DNA of 64,000 nucleotides from Corallium rubrum (GCA_964035015.1 OZ035997.1:66368904-66432903), one strand, 5' to 3'; shown: positions 1 through 11,072, numbered from the stretch's first letter. Translations and numbers: made by a program. Notes: generated from the letters alone by a model not told the origin.

Positions 1-23
1 GGACATAAAAGCATCATTTCGTA

Positions 24-88
24 GAGTCGTTTCGGCTGATATCAAGCCTCATCAGAACACCTAACTAAATAGTGGGTGTTTACGACTC
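24..88 (-). ncRNA. Complete type III hammerhead ribozyme
   Basis: On the minus strand every part of a hammerhead is present in order. Stem III strand GAGUCGU (88-82) is followed by A81 as the cleavage-site H17 (triplet GUA), then stem I AACACC (80-75), a 13-nt loop, and stem I partner GGUGUU (61-56). Next come the core CUGAUGA (55-49), stem II GGCU (48-45) with a 7-nt loop and AGCC (37-34), the core GAAA (33-30), and CGACUC (29-24) closing stem III. Stems are 6, 4 and 7 bp without mismatch, and all conserved core bases are canonical. Known hammerheads of this kind self-cleave in retroelement or satellite transcripts. It lies downstream of two minus-strand ORFs, so it could act at a transcript 3' end, or it may belong to a Penelope-like element or retrozyme cut by the window edge. 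Confidence 0.9.
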
Positions 89-149
89 CACGAAAGTCAC
101 GAACGCGCTTCCTCTCGTGGAGAAGGACCGTCTCAGATTACAGTCAAAA

Positions 150-392
150 CTATAGTCCCAATTCTGTCCGAACATGGGGAGCCATCTCCTTCATGTTCAT
201 TCTTATCTGATTGAGGTTGGCCTCCAGACAGCGTTCCTTTCTCTCCAAAACAGCCTTCTTCTCCCTCACATCACTAAGCTGTCTCAACACCTTTGCCTCC
301 TCATCCTTCTTCTTTTGGTATAGTCTCAGAATGTCCGGGCCAAGGTTTTGGCGGATGGTAGTTGTAGTTGGTTGTTTGTCGACTTCCATCAA
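150..392 (-). CDS. Short coiled-coil protein or exon, unrecognised
   Basis: An 80-residue open frame begins at ATG 392-390 and ends near 150. Residues about 20-65 are very rich in K, E, R, L and Q in a heptad-like pattern typical of a coiled coil. I do not recognise a family. It lies on the same strand as the 278-aa ORF at 1176-2012, with the minisatellite between them, and the hammerhead ribozyme follows about 60 bp downstream. It could be the last exon of that gene, with the minisatellite in the intron, or a separate small gene. No clear splice acceptor was fixed at its start. Confidence 0.4.
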   Translation of the reverse strand: MMEVDKQPTTTTIRQNLGPDILRLYQKKKDEEAKVLRQLSDVREKKAVLERKERCLEANLNQIRMNMKEMAPHVRTELGL

Positions 393-432
393 ACGATAAG
401 AAAGCGTGTCGCGTTAAAACCTTAATATACTC

Positions 433-1138
433 ACCATCGGAAACCGATTGTACCCATCGGAAACCGATTGTACCCATCGGAAACCGATTGTACCCATCGG
501 GAACCGATTGTAGCAGTCGGAAACCGATTGTAGCAGTCGGGAACCGACTGTAGCAGTCGGGAACCGACTGTAGCAGTCGGAAACCGATTGTACCCATCGG
601 GAACCGACTGTAGCAGTCGGAAACCGATTGTAGCAGTCGGGAACCGATTGTAGCAGTCGGGAACCGATTGTACCCATCGGGAACCGATTGTAGCAGTCGG
701 AAACCGATTGTAGCAGTCGGGAACCGATTGTAGCAGTCGGGAACCGATTGTAGCAGTCGGGAACCGATTGTACCCATCGGGAACCGATTGTAGCAGTCGG
801 AAACAGATTGTAGCAGTCGGGAACCGATTGTAGCAGTCGGGAACCGATTGTAGCCGGCAAAAGCCGATTGCAGTCAACAAAAACCGATCGTAGCCGGCAA
901 AAGCCGATTGCAGTCAACAAAAACCGATCGTAGCCGGCAAAAGCCGATCGTAGCCAACAGAAACCGATTACAGCTGGCAAAAGCGATTGTATAGTCAACA
1001 GAAACCGATCACAGCTGGCAAAAGCTGATTGTATAGTCAACAGAAACCGATTACAGCTGGCAAAAGCTGATTGTAGCTGACAAAAGCTGATCGTAGTCAA
1101 CAGAAACCGATTACAACTAACAAAAGCCAACTGTAGCC
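433..1138. repeat. 20-bp minisatellite grading into longer units
   Basis: About 21 tandem 20-bp units run from 441 to 860. They alternate between two variants ending TACCCATCGG and TAGCAGTCGG, with an A/G change after the CGG. From about 861 to 1138 the pattern degrades into longer units built from GCCGGCAAAAGCCGATTG and CAGTCAACAAAAACCGAT. Because 20 is not a multiple of 3 and the minus strand of the unit has no stop, all three minus frames stay open and read the same 20-residue repeat. The open frames here are therefore by-products. Confidence 0.95.
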
Positions 1139-1175
1139 GGTAAGGTATATATTTTCACCCACTTATGTTTGTAGA

Positions 1176-2012
1176 TTACTCTCTCTTAGTGTAACGATAG
1201 GAAAATAATCCAGCCGCCATGATAAACACTATTAAATACTCTCCAGTGAAAACAATTACCTTACCACCAGCTGTTTGTATTTCTGTCCATGGTATCGTGT
1301 CTCTTCTCTCCGATGGATGTAACTTCTCCCATTTCTTAGCCTGATGAACTATATCAGATCCCTTCCTGGTTAGACCTACAGACAGACCAGTTACTAAAGC
1401 AATCGCTCCCAAACCAATAGCAGTCACAACTCCAGCCTTCCTCAGTTTCTTACTTAGGTTAGCCTTAGTCCACTCATCATAATGTGTTCTGATACCATCC
1501 CTTAGCAAATCATCATCCTCCCCAGTTAAAGCCCGTCCAATTGTCTGAAAATCATCTCCCAAATGTTTCACAGAATAGTCGATAACTAAACCAGACTCAC
1601 TAAACTCCCTAAATATACTTAGTATGTTATTATCAATCAGATAGTCAATAAACAGTGGATCTGCACATTGTGGTTCCAGCTCTAGTATATTTACGAAAAA
1701 ATCCTCACAGTCTCTATATGCAGCCCTTCCTCTTATCCTCTCAGTTCTGTCTTCTGACATATTATTTACAGTGGGGCCATCAATAACATGACCAGATTCA
1801 ACACTATTACTACGCTCTGAAAAGTCCTCCAAAGCATCAACACCCCCAAAATCTGTTTCCTCCTGACCATTCTCAGGATCTGGGCCCTGGTCACGATTTG
1901 GGTCTAATGGTTTAAATTCAATTTCCTCCATATTAAAACTGTCATGATTACAAAAAGACAAACTGTTAAAGAGTGACGTTGGTAAGGTTGTGGCCATGAT
2001 CACGCCGTACAT
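1176..2012 (-). CDS. Unrecognised 278-aa protein with two predicted membrane helices
   Basis: A single open frame of 278 codons. The N-terminal third is acidic and low in structure (rich in D, E, N, P). The middle carries a helical region with a Cys-Glu-Asp-Phe-Phe start and several Leu/Ile/Asp-rich segments. A hydrophobic stretch at about residues 193-213 (VVTAIGLGAIALVTGLSVGL) and another near residues 250-270 look like membrane spans, and the protein ends shortly after the second in a basic tail (YTKRE). ATG at 2012 is the longest start; an internal Met (about residue 28, before EEIEFKPL) is an alternative. I do not recognise the family. The CCAAAA repeat lies just upstream and the minisatellite just downstream. 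Confidence 0.55.
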   Translation of the reverse strand: MYGVIMATTLPTSLFNSLSFCNHDSFNMEEIEFKPLDPNRDQGPDPENGQEETDFGGVDALEDFSERSNSVESGHVIDGPTVNNMSEDRTERIRGRAAYRDCEDFFVNILELEPQCADPLFIDYLIDNNILSIFREFSESGLVIDYSVKHLGDDFQTIGRALTGEDDDLLRDGIRTHYDEWTKANLSKKLRKAGVVTAIGLGAIALVTGLSVGLTRKGSDIVHQAKKWEKLHPSERRDTIPWTEIQTAGGKVIVFTGEYLIVFIMAAGLFSYRYTKRE

Positions 2013-2094
2013 ACCATGTCTCGGACTGCTATCTGGTGGTATAACTGTGGGGAAACATGTGTATCAACACAAAACAAAAGTATCTGAACAGAAA

Positions 2095-2150
2095 CCGGAA
2101 ACCAAACGAAACCAAAACCAAAACCAAAACCAAAACCAAAACTAAAACCA
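2095..2150. repeat. (CCAAAA)n microsatellite
   Basis: About nine imperfect hexamer copies of CCAAAA lie upstream of the minus-strand 278-aa ORF. Confidence 0.85.
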
Positions 2151-3650
2151 AAACTTTAATTTATGGGTTAAAAGATGATTGGTCGTCCCCTGTCACCTGA
2201 CATACGGAATTTACATACGGCCCGCTTGTGATTAACCCCCGGCCACTCGTATGAGATCTGTTGTGTTTCATTATATCAAATCCAACAAAAGCGTCTGGAA
2301 AAGGGAAACTAACATTTGGGAGACCTTTTATGAGGAACAAAAAAAAACTGAAACGAGGATATAAAATCGTGAAAACAGCCCAAATGGTCCACTTTTAAAA
2401 AAAAACCTTTCAAACATCCTTTCTTGATGAATTCCAGAATTTTTTTTTTTGGTTTGGGTCCCTTTTCGTCCCTTTTTCTTATACTTAAAAAATTTTTTAA
2501 AAAAGCTCACCGTCTCAAACAACCCTCCTTGCTAAATCTGATCATCTGGGGGTTGTTTTTGGTGTGAAAAAAAAAAGTGCGCCGGTAGCCTCAAGTTCTA
2601 TACTACTATAATCTTTCTATACCATATAGCCGGCGTGCTCTTAACAATTACAATTCTATAATATTTCTAAAATATAGTAAATTTCCATACTATTTCCAAT
2701 ATTTAACCTCGTAATCGAAATAATTCCAAAATATTTCCATAATATATACATATTATGGAAAACAATTTCCAAACTATGGAATTGTGCAAATCTCTGGAAA
2801 TCTGATTTCCAACTGAATTCTGTAAAATTTCCCGAATATTTCCATGGTATGGAAGACGTCAATTTTTCCAGTGAAGGGGGGGGGGGGTTATTGGATGTAG
2901 TGTTACCTAATATAGGCTATGTATATTCATATATTGGTATGTACAAAAACAGAATGACAACTGCTATTGTCACATTGCTCTCTACTGTACTATATGCCCC
3001 TGACATTTAACTCTTTCACACCTGATCGAGTGACTATTATATATATTTTTTTAAACTTTGGGGGGAGGGGTTGACTGTTACAACTATTATTGTCCAAGAT
3101 TGTAGTCAAATGATAGCTATTGAAGGTAAGCGCATTACCAGTTTATTAAATATATAACTTACTGTAAACACATGTGGTGACAGCTGTCATATATCACATA
3201 CAGTAATATAAAAGATAATTACTTTTTGTACAGCATACTGTAACTAATTTATGCAGTGGTGTGTGAACTGACTCAAATTCTAAGGCAAGCACTACCAGCA
3301 AGAGCCTCGTTTGGAAATTAGGTATAGTATACATCAAGTCCAACACATTCTCGGCTATTCATGAAAAGACTTTTCCAGATAATTAAATTGCCAGGCAAGG
3401 ATCATAATAGTTAGTTAATTATTTTGTTGCCATGCTGCATCACGATAAGTATAATGTCTTTTTCGTGACAATTTAAATGGAGATTGTTCAGGACAACCTG
3501 CAAGCTCTTGAAAATTTCTATTAGATTATTATAGGCAAGCATGCAGCACTTCCATTATATTATGTGACCATACACCACTGCATTTTATAGACATAATGGT
3601 CATCACTAAATGTACTTCATCAAGCATAAACATAATATACTGTTACTGTA
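2151..3650. other. Gene-free interval
   Basis: AT-rich sequence with homopolymer runs (poly-A near 2570, poly-G near 2880). Apart from the palindromic array listed separately I see no coding region. Confidence 0.5.
2645..2865. repeat. Array of short palindromic TTCCATA/TATGGAA words
   Basis: About 220 bp built from degenerate copies in both orientations of a near-palindrome of the form ATATTTCCAT / ATGGAAATAT, with no fixed period. It resembles in style the arrays at 4.93-5.09 kb and 43.3-43.9 kb. Confidence 0.7.
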
Positions 3651-3651
3651 C

Positions 3652-3917
3652 TTAACTGTAATATTGCTTTGGCAGGTGAACAATGTAATTCCATTTTGGT
3701 GTTGTTGCCTCAGGTCGACACAGCTCAACAAATAACATGTGATGTTGCTGGATCAAAGTTGCCAAATTTATAACATCATGCCTAGATACTTCCAAAGCTA
3801 GACAGAAGTTGGTAATTGTAAGCATCAGACACAAGCAATTCCATCTTCTGTCATCTTGTGGGATAATGCTGCCAATAATGATTGGGAGGATGTTGCAAAA
3901 TGTTATCATCTGTGCAG
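3652..3917 (-). pseudogene. Transposase-like orphan family, C-terminal exon
   Basis: The minus strand reads, after a TTTTAG acceptor at 3920-3918, a segment of the form AQM..F..LPIIIG..IP...RRWN......I......, then LIQQHHMLFVELC, and ends K.NYIVHLPKQ. I recognise this order (LP.IIG, W-N/Q, LI..HH..F..L, H.P) from a widespread uncharacterised invertebrate and fish gene family that looks transposase-derived. The family name is not known to me. It belongs with the exons at 4.4-4.6, 5.17-5.33 and 7.7-8.2 kb. It ends at a stop a few codons after the H.P motif, where family members normally continue, and no clear donor is present, so the copy is probably broken. Confidence 0.5.
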
Positions 3918-4424
3918 CTAAAATGTATATCAAATAATTGAAAGGAACAATGTTATAATGATTCAGTTCTTATATTATCATGGATATATTATTGTGGTTA
4001 CAATTATCTTGGTGGGTTACATGTAAGCCAGCTGGCACGAGCATGTAGAAGAGGGGCATGCAAGGCTTTGATTAATGCATCCATGCCAATAATAAATATA
4101 CAATCATTATGGTAGCTGAGTTAGTTGGGGTTTTTTTAAAAACTTAACAGTACTCTTGTTACAATTGGTTCAAATAATGTGTAACTTGCACGTCATTTTT
4201 GTCACAAAATGGAAACTGTACACTATAAATTACTTTTGCAAATGATGTGCAAAAGACAAATACGGTAGATGCATGGCCAAGTCTCATCATTTAGGAAAAA
4301 CAAATTGCACATTTTTCACACAAATTAATTCAAACCCTGAAGCGTTAGGCAACTTTCTAAACTTGACATGCAAATTTGAAATTTGACTTATTATACATAT
4401 TATATTTATCACCAAACATTACTG

Positions 4425-4640
4425 ACAACTCTGGTTGAGTTTGTGGCCACTAGAGTTTAATGCTTCTTTGTCAAAGGCTGATGGTCTATCTTTAGATTCT
4501 ATTCCAGTCATTTCCATCCCTGCTATCTCCTGATTAATCCAGTTGATAGTGAATAGATTTAACTCATCAATAGCATGTCGTAAAAAGAGATTATATAATT
4601 TCTTGTGGAACAACTCCTTCCAAAAGGATATGCATAATAT
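4425..4640 (-). pseudogene. Transposase-like orphan family, middle exon
   Basis: A minus-strand reading frame gives ELFHKKLYNLFLRHAIDEL followed by LFTINWINQEI, then ..RPSAFDKEALNSSG. This matches the part of the same family that precedes the LP.IIG segment (helical LEG-K-L region, a short loop, then an L..SA.Q motif). A plausible acceptor (TTGGAAG) sits near 4640. No strong GT donor is visible at the 3' side, and the frame stops soon after. It is an exon of the gene described at 3652-3917. Confidence 0.45.
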
Positions 4641-4924
4641 CATGAGGCAGGCATTTGCACACATCAAAATATCTTGCTTCATGCAGTTTACTTAGCCGTG
4701 TGACACCCTAATACATTGACCAGTAGGTGCGAAGCACATTCGTTAAATCATCACGGCTGATGGCATGTACATGTTACAAATGTTGCTCGAGAGTTCGATA
4801 TTGGCAACTGCTGTCCGTGAACTAAAATGATACGGACAGAAACAATAGCGAATATTAAATTATTAAAATAAATTATATTTATAACATACATATTTTGTGA
4901 TATTCCCTCAAGCTTACAAAAAAC

Positions 4925-5095
4925 TCTATAGGCTGGTCTATAGGCTAACCTACACTGTAGGATCCTATAGGAAACCTACAAAAATGTTTCCTTTATAGGT
5001 GACTTACAGAGAATCCTATCAGCCTGTAGACACCTACTGTATAGGCTTCTGTAGGCAATTGGAGCATTGCCTATAGGCGTCTATAGACTTTTTTC
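4925..5095. repeat. Array of CCTATAGG-type palindromic words
   Basis: About 170 bp with many copies, in both orientations, of CTATAGG, CCTATAGG and CCTACAG-like words with irregular spacing. It sits in an intron-like gap of the transposase-like gene. Confidence 0.75.
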
Positions 5096-5169
5096 ATAAA
5101 GTGAGGAAAGATGGTCGGGTGCTTTTGGAATGAATGTGTCAGTGTCATTTGGATAAATTAATTACTCAC

Positions 5170-5327
5170 GCTAGCAAGTGTATTTACATAATTTACAAAT
5201 GGTTGTAAGATGTTGTCCACTCCATACTCTTTAATTGATCGTGATTTGGTAACAGCAAAGAGTTGTATGGCCCTCATTGTGGAACGATATTTCGGGTCTA
5301 TATTACCAAGTGTCCAGTAAAAACATC
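5170..5327 (-). CDS. Transposase-like orphan family, exon with LGN..PKYRS motif
   Basis: A 158-bp minus-strand exon with a good acceptor (TTATAG, 5333-5328) and a GTGAGT donor at 5169-5164. It encodes FYWTLGNIDPKYRSTM followed by AIQLFAV.KS..IKEYG.D.IL.PFV.. . This is the hallmark segment (F-Y-x-L-G-N, PKYRS, IQL, YG) of the same family as the exons at 3.7 and 4.5 kb. The exon itself has no stop or frameshift. Confidence 0.6.
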
Positions 5328-5379
5328 CTATAATTACATAATAAAGAGAAAAAAATGCATCTAACATTAAAACCAATAT

Positions 5380-7232
5380 ACCTTTTTGTCATGGGGAGCT
5401 CCCATCATCTCTCTAATACCATTAAGCACCATATTTATACAGGGCGATGTTGGCAACCTCTGATAAATTGATTTGGCTCAAGTAAAAAGTGGCACAAATA
5501 GATAAATTGTTAGATGTCTTCAGCAATGAAGAACAGAAAATTCTATAATCTTTACAATTAAATATCGAGTTTTTTCAGCTTAAAGCTGTTTAAACTTGCC
5601 GGTAATTACTATCAGAAGTCAGAAATTCCATTCGAAAGACCCAGTATATACAGTATTCTGTGTGTGCTGGCAATTGTGAATACACCAAGTCTACAAGGAG
5701 TTGGGTCCCCCACTAATGTTTCTTTGCTACAGCCCCTGGATTACCACCTGGACGTGCTTTAGTGAGTGTGGAAGAACCTCTGGCACCCAGGGTACCGTAC
5801 AACAATCCTAAAACTCCTTTCAATCCTTGAAAAATTTGGATAATTCCTTTACAGTACAAATGAAAATTGTAAATATATCAAAATTTCAAAGTTATATCTT
5901 AATTAATAAAATTTGAGAAAGAAAAACCTGGACGTGCAACCTTCTATCTCAAGAAAATCTTAGAACCTAGCCAAAAAATATGTACGCCTTTCTGTGGAGT
6001 GAATTCCCCCACAATTACTATACTATACTGTACTGTACTGTACTGTATATGTAGTTGTATAATTTAAAAACAGTTAGAAATCATTATGTAACATGTTATA
6101 CCTATCTTATGTTTATATGCTTTGGAACTAAGTGCATTGGCAACCTCGATTTCATCAAAATATGCAATAATTTGAAGACCACCTATATGCCACTAATATG
6201 CCATTTATGATTATAGAGTGGCCAGTAAGACATACGCATGATAACCTAGCCTACAGTAGTTCCTAAGAGTCAATTGGGAGCTTACAGTAGCTTGCATGTG
6301 GTCACATTGATAATCCTGTACATTAATGAGAGTTGGAGTGAAGCAATTGTATGTCCATACAGTGTACTCACCAAGTTTTGAATCAGTGGAACATAATAAA
6401 ACGTCGAAACTGATTTCACTAAGCGTCTCACTTTTTTCTTGCCTCTTCCTGTTTTAACCATTTTCCAGATCCATTTGCTTCCAAGCTGTTCAGCTCTAGG
6501 TTGCTACAAGTTATTAGGAAAGTATAATTATCTTATGAACTTAGTTATTCTTAGTATAATTATCCATAATTCAACCTCATGTAATATGTCTGATAGAGAT
6601 ACTCTGATGGAGAGGTATACGTACACGAACAGGTGCTCAAATGGAGTCCCTCCCCCTAACAGTCCAATGCCCTTGGTTTGAATTTCAGCACAATTTTGTT
6701 ATGAGACTTTGAGTATAATCCACTTGTCATTGAGAAACTCCTCCCTTGGAAAAATGGGGCCTATATTATGTGGGGATGGTTGGAGATTGGCTTACCACAT
6801 TTCCTTATCGGTTTGGGAATTCAGGCAGTTTAGCCAGTTTGCATGTATAGATTATTCTGTCAGGGAATCACAATGGGAACCTTGGGCCGGGTGACTGGGA
6901 CCTAATTTAGCTGCAATATTGGGCATAGTGTCCAATTACATATAACGAAGAATGACTGGGAACTACATACAAAGACTATTATATACAGAGAGATAATAGA
7001 TTAAACTAGAAGGAAAGTTGGGTAACCCACCATATTACTTTCATTGTTTCATGGTCACAGGTAGCAGAGCTTCCCCCCACACCCCCTAACACTATCAGCA
7101 GAGGGGGTGAGTTCCCTAAAATTTGACATCAGTAAAATGCAGTGCAAATGTGTAGTGCAGAATACACCAGAATGAAGTATTTGTGTGCTAAAGTTGATTT
7201 ATCTTTCTCGAGTTGTCTAGATGTCAAACTAT
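5380..7232. other. Gene-free interval
   Basis: No convincing gene. A small (ACTGT)n tract lies at about 6022-6048. Open frames here are short and lack codon structure or recognisable motifs. Confidence 0.45.
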
Positions 7233-7550
7233 GAGTAATGAGTAATGATTTATTTAACATCGTAAACACAGGATGTGGTCGCCCAATCATCCCAGCCACA
7301 GGCTCATGTTAAAAGCGCACGACATAAACTAAGACCTAAGTGATGATTTTACGGAGGGAGGAAAACCGCAGAACCCTGCGAAAAACCCTCGAAGCACAGG
7401 AGAGACCAACTAAACTCTACTCACATGAAATTCAAGTTCGAGAACGGAGCTATTCCCAGACGGTCACCCATCCAAGTACTAACCCCGTCCAACTGGGCTT
7501 AACTACAGCGGTGAGAGGCAGCACCCTAGCAGCACATGCCACCCGTGCTT
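7233..7550 (-). mobile_element. SINE with a 5S rRNA-derived head
   Basis: Read on the minus strand, 7502-7451 is close to the internal promoter half of 5S rRNA: GTTAAGC, then GGGGTTAGTACTTGGATGG, then GTGACCGTCTGGGAATA. These correspond to the A-box, IE and C-box regions used by TFIIIA and Pol III. The upstream 5S portion (7550-7503) is more diverged. After the 5S part come about 200 bp of unrelated body and a tail near 7250-7233 of AAATAAATCATTACTCATTA type, as expected for a LINE-mobilised 3' end with short tandem repeats. The structure (5S head, body, repeat tail) fits a SINE3-type element rather than a functional 5S gene. Confidence 0.75.
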
Positions 7551-7707
7551 CCCTATTATTATATGATTACTTTTTAATATATTATTAGAAGAGATCAGTC
7601 CAGGTTGAGGGGTTGGAAAATTTGAAACCCAATATTTTTCGATAGTTTGACACCTAGTCAACTAAAAAAATAAACTTTAGCATGGAAATCCTACATACTA
7701 AACTTAC

Positions 7708-8237
7708 CAGAAAATCAAAGTTGTCTTTAAAATATTGCTTACGCTGAGTTGGTGTTGTAAGTCCGGAAAACATTTCGGCAGTGTCGAACGCATCTTTGAT
7801 GTCAATTTCCAGCTCAACGCCGCTTTCTCGACATTTCGCTTTAATCTTGTTTTCCAAGGTAGTTACAATATCCGAAACGAAGTCTTGTGTTGTTTCTATT
7901 ATGTCTTCGATTGCCGACTCAGTGATGTTATGTTTTGCTTTTAATGATAAAACATATTTTGCAGACTGTTTCTTCATATTCGGCTTGATTTTCGAGTTGC
8001 TCTTCAGCCTCTTCGTCAATTTCTTCACCAACATTTACATCTCGCTGGTCTTGTCGAATACATGCTATTGTTTTCGCCGTATATACCTCGCAAATGAATT
8101 GGCTTTCGAGTAACTCTTATTGCAAAGTGCACAAACAACTTTAAAATTTGCTCCGGACTGGTGGAATTTAACCATGTGTTGCAGTAGTCCCGATCACTAC
8201 GGGTTTCATAGCTGCAGATGGAACATATACGCACCAT
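7708..8237 (-). pseudogene. Transposase-like orphan family, 5' exon with zinc finger and coiled coil
   Basis: The minus strand encodes in one frame VRICSICSYETRSD, then in another VCALCNKSYSKANSFARY (C2H2-like, second His lost), then an acidic segment. Back in another frame it reads KQSAKYVLSLKAKHNITESA, ..IIE.., DAFD and QRKQYFKDNFDF. A GTAAGT donor follows at 7707-7702. The combination of C2H2 fingers, then SA.FLL.LK..H.LT..AI, then DAF and YFK..F.F is the N-terminal order of the same orphan family whose later exons lie at 3.65-5.33 kb. At least two frame changes within the exon argue for a decayed copy. Confidence 0.5.
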
Positions 8238-8239
8238 AT

Positions 8240-11070
8240 CTGTGCGATCTCACTCCAAAAAGATGTGGTCGTTTTTAAAAAAGTGGCCCTGGCATGGTAA
8301 CTCCGAAACATGTACAATACAACCCCCAATATAATTTTTTTGTTTTAGTTTCAAAGTTAGAAGTTAGAAAATTATATTTACTTAGATGTGAATTGAGAAT
8401 ACTTGTATATATTTGACCCTTGTACTTCTGCAAGCTAAAAAATTGAAGTCAAATTTTATAAAATAAGGTATTGGTGAATGTTACGTAAGTCCCAATACCA
8501 GTAAACACCGCGGTCTTGGTTTTTTTTTTGCAATCCCTTTTTGCCGTTTTGGCGCTGAGTGAAGAAGGCGAATTTCTCTTCGGACCATCTTGAATTTCAA
8601 TCCATTTGAATCATGTCTATGTTGACGAATTCATCGGAAGTCCACATCAAAGCAATATGGAAGATATTGCACAAATTTTAATAGGCAAGTTGATAGGCAT
8701 ACTGTGTTTTCAGATTTTTTTATGGTTTGTTTTGAGACCCACATTTTGGCATTTGATGCACGGTTTTGCTGTTGTTTTCTTTAGATCACTTAAACTAGTT
8801 ACCCAGAATAAACCTATTTAAAGCTAAAAACAAATGTGTTTTGTTCGTTCATTTCGTTCAATAGATACGAGTACTCGAATTAACTTAACTTGTTAGATAT
8901 ATTTGAAGTACTTTTTGTCTTTTGATATTCATTTGGTGATTTGGGGGGAAAAACTGCAGACTGAAAGATAACCGATCAGCAGGTTAAACAAAACATTTAT
9001 TAGTTCAATTGCGTATGTTTTTGAAAGACGAAAATGATCTTTTTGCTTTTACTGTTCTTTTTCTTCGAATCCATGGTATTTGTTTCAAGAATCCTGTTCA
9101 AGATTAGACCGTAGTTTTTTCACTTTGTCTCCACTGCTAGTTGCAGTAGCACTAAAACCCGGAATGCAATGACCCCGGAACAGAAAAACCCTGAACGCAA
9201 TAATCCCGGAACAGAAGCCCCAGAACTGTATGTACGAAATTTCAAATAGTTTTTAATGGAAAAAAATAAAGTATTGTAATATGCAATACAGAAAAAAACA
9301 CGCTAACTTAACAAGAACCTACATTTTAGGAAGTGGAAGGTTCTTGTTAGCGGGTTTTTACTGCATGTATTTTCCGTTTTACCTTAGTAGAAACAATACA
9401 GTAGTAGAAAACAATACAATAATAGAAAACAAACCAATGGTTTGTAGAAAACAAACCAAACAAGCTCAATCTTATTAATACTATGCTTCAGATTAAGGGA
9501 TCGGAAATGAAACAATTGGCCTTCTGACCGAAGACATGCTTGACAAAATGGGGATCAGGTTAGACCTTTAAACAATTTTATAAAATATGGTAACATTTAT
9601 GCCATACTGCGGGGCATAGCACATTGCATGTTTACTCCAATGATAATTCAATTAATGCAAACAAGTTAAAAAAATAAAAAGGGTTTCGTTTAATTATACT
9701 CTCACTGGTGTGTAGATAACAGCAAAGGAAAATCAAATTAGATCAAACAAAGTGTGAAAAAAATTCTATATTTTATGGACCCTGAACATTGTAAAAAAAT
9801 TGATTGAGTTTTTTTATGTCAGCTGAATACAGCAAATGGGTTATTCCAGAAAATATCCATACTGTCCCAATGGGGGAAATAGCAAATGGGCTCTGCCGTC
9901 TTTTTCAGACATCCTACAATAATTTAAGTAAATCTGTAGTTTTTAATTTCCCCCCTCCCCTTCAGACGGCACAAATTTCCTCCATGGGTTTCCTCCGTTG
10001 AGGGAGCAAGGATATTTTCTGGGATGACCCTTTTTTGTAAATTGTGATGATATTTTGGCTTAATACATTTAACTATAATGTACACCTGCCACTTGCCGAA
10101 AAAGAAATAAATAGTGCAAAAGGATGTTGATGGTACCAGTGGTATTCGGATTCAAGGCACATAGTGGAACATGTGGTTATATACAGGCTGGATCGTGATT
10201 TTATTGGACCGACATACAATCCCTTTGAAAAAAAAAATGTAATTAAATTTATTAGTCTTTTTTATTTAATACCAGGCCTCTTGGAAAACGACTTAAGGTC
10301 ATGAAAATTCTTACAGATGTAAAAACAGGCAATTATAATCTTCATACAAAGTAATTTAGACAATGTTAGGGCAACCAAAGTCCATTATTTATGAACTGTG
10401 GGGTCATTTTAACATACTGTGCCGTTTGTGGGCCTCCCCCCACCCCATAACAACACTTTCCGTTTCTTATTGTTGATTTAAAAATTTTGAAAATATAGCC
10501 AAAATCTTAGTTCTTGTTCAACATTTGTTGTCTAAAATACACTCGGCTGGCACAAAATTTCATCTAATCTTCATAGGGAAGCCCATCTATTTTAATCAGT
10601 ATACGAGTACCAACTCGAGTCAGGGCCGTAAGTCTATATAGGGCTGTGATACAGGCCACACATGCATCTATGCATCTAATCAAATCAGTGAGTGTGTTCA
10701 CATCTTCTAGCATCATCTTCCTTAACTGCCCATGTTTCGCTACCTGCATACCTGTATTTATATCATTACACATATACACCAGCTACTGAGTAACACATGC
10801 ATACAACTTTCAGTTTTAATGATTTATATTCCTCTGGAGGTCAACATTGCAATTTGCAAGCAACTCTCTAAACTGAATCTTCCAAGCACATCTAACTCTA
10901 TAAATCGAGCTGTTCTCTGCACCATCGCATCCAATTAGCGTTAGTTGCCAAGATAGCAAAACTGTTAATTCTATACTTGTAATTTTTAATAATTTTGCTA
11001 ATTCTTAATTTCGATAATGATATGGCAGTTAATGATTATACATTGAATAGTGTGTTTTTATATCACCTCA
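8240..11070. other. Gene-poor interval
   Basis: I see no supported gene. There is a short imperfect duplication of CCCGGAACAGAAA-type sequence at about 9145-9225. The open frames at 8.6, 9.3, 9.8 and 10.7 kb are short, AT-rich and have no recognisable family. Confidence 0.4.
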
Positions 11071-11072
11071 AG

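Noticed and set aside
301-1130. 158-, 149- and 238-residue minus frames
   Set aside because: All three frames read the same 20-bp minisatellite; no independent coding signal.
433-1138. CRISPR array
   Set aside because: Units are tandem with no unique spacers, and the window is eukaryotic.
7451-7502. Functional 5S rRNA gene
   Set aside because: Only the 3' promoter half is close to 5S; the 5' part is diverged and a SINE body with tail follows.
8606-8821. 71-residue frame with hydrophobic stretch
   Set aside because: Short, no family, no splice or promoter support; could be chance in AT-rich DNA.
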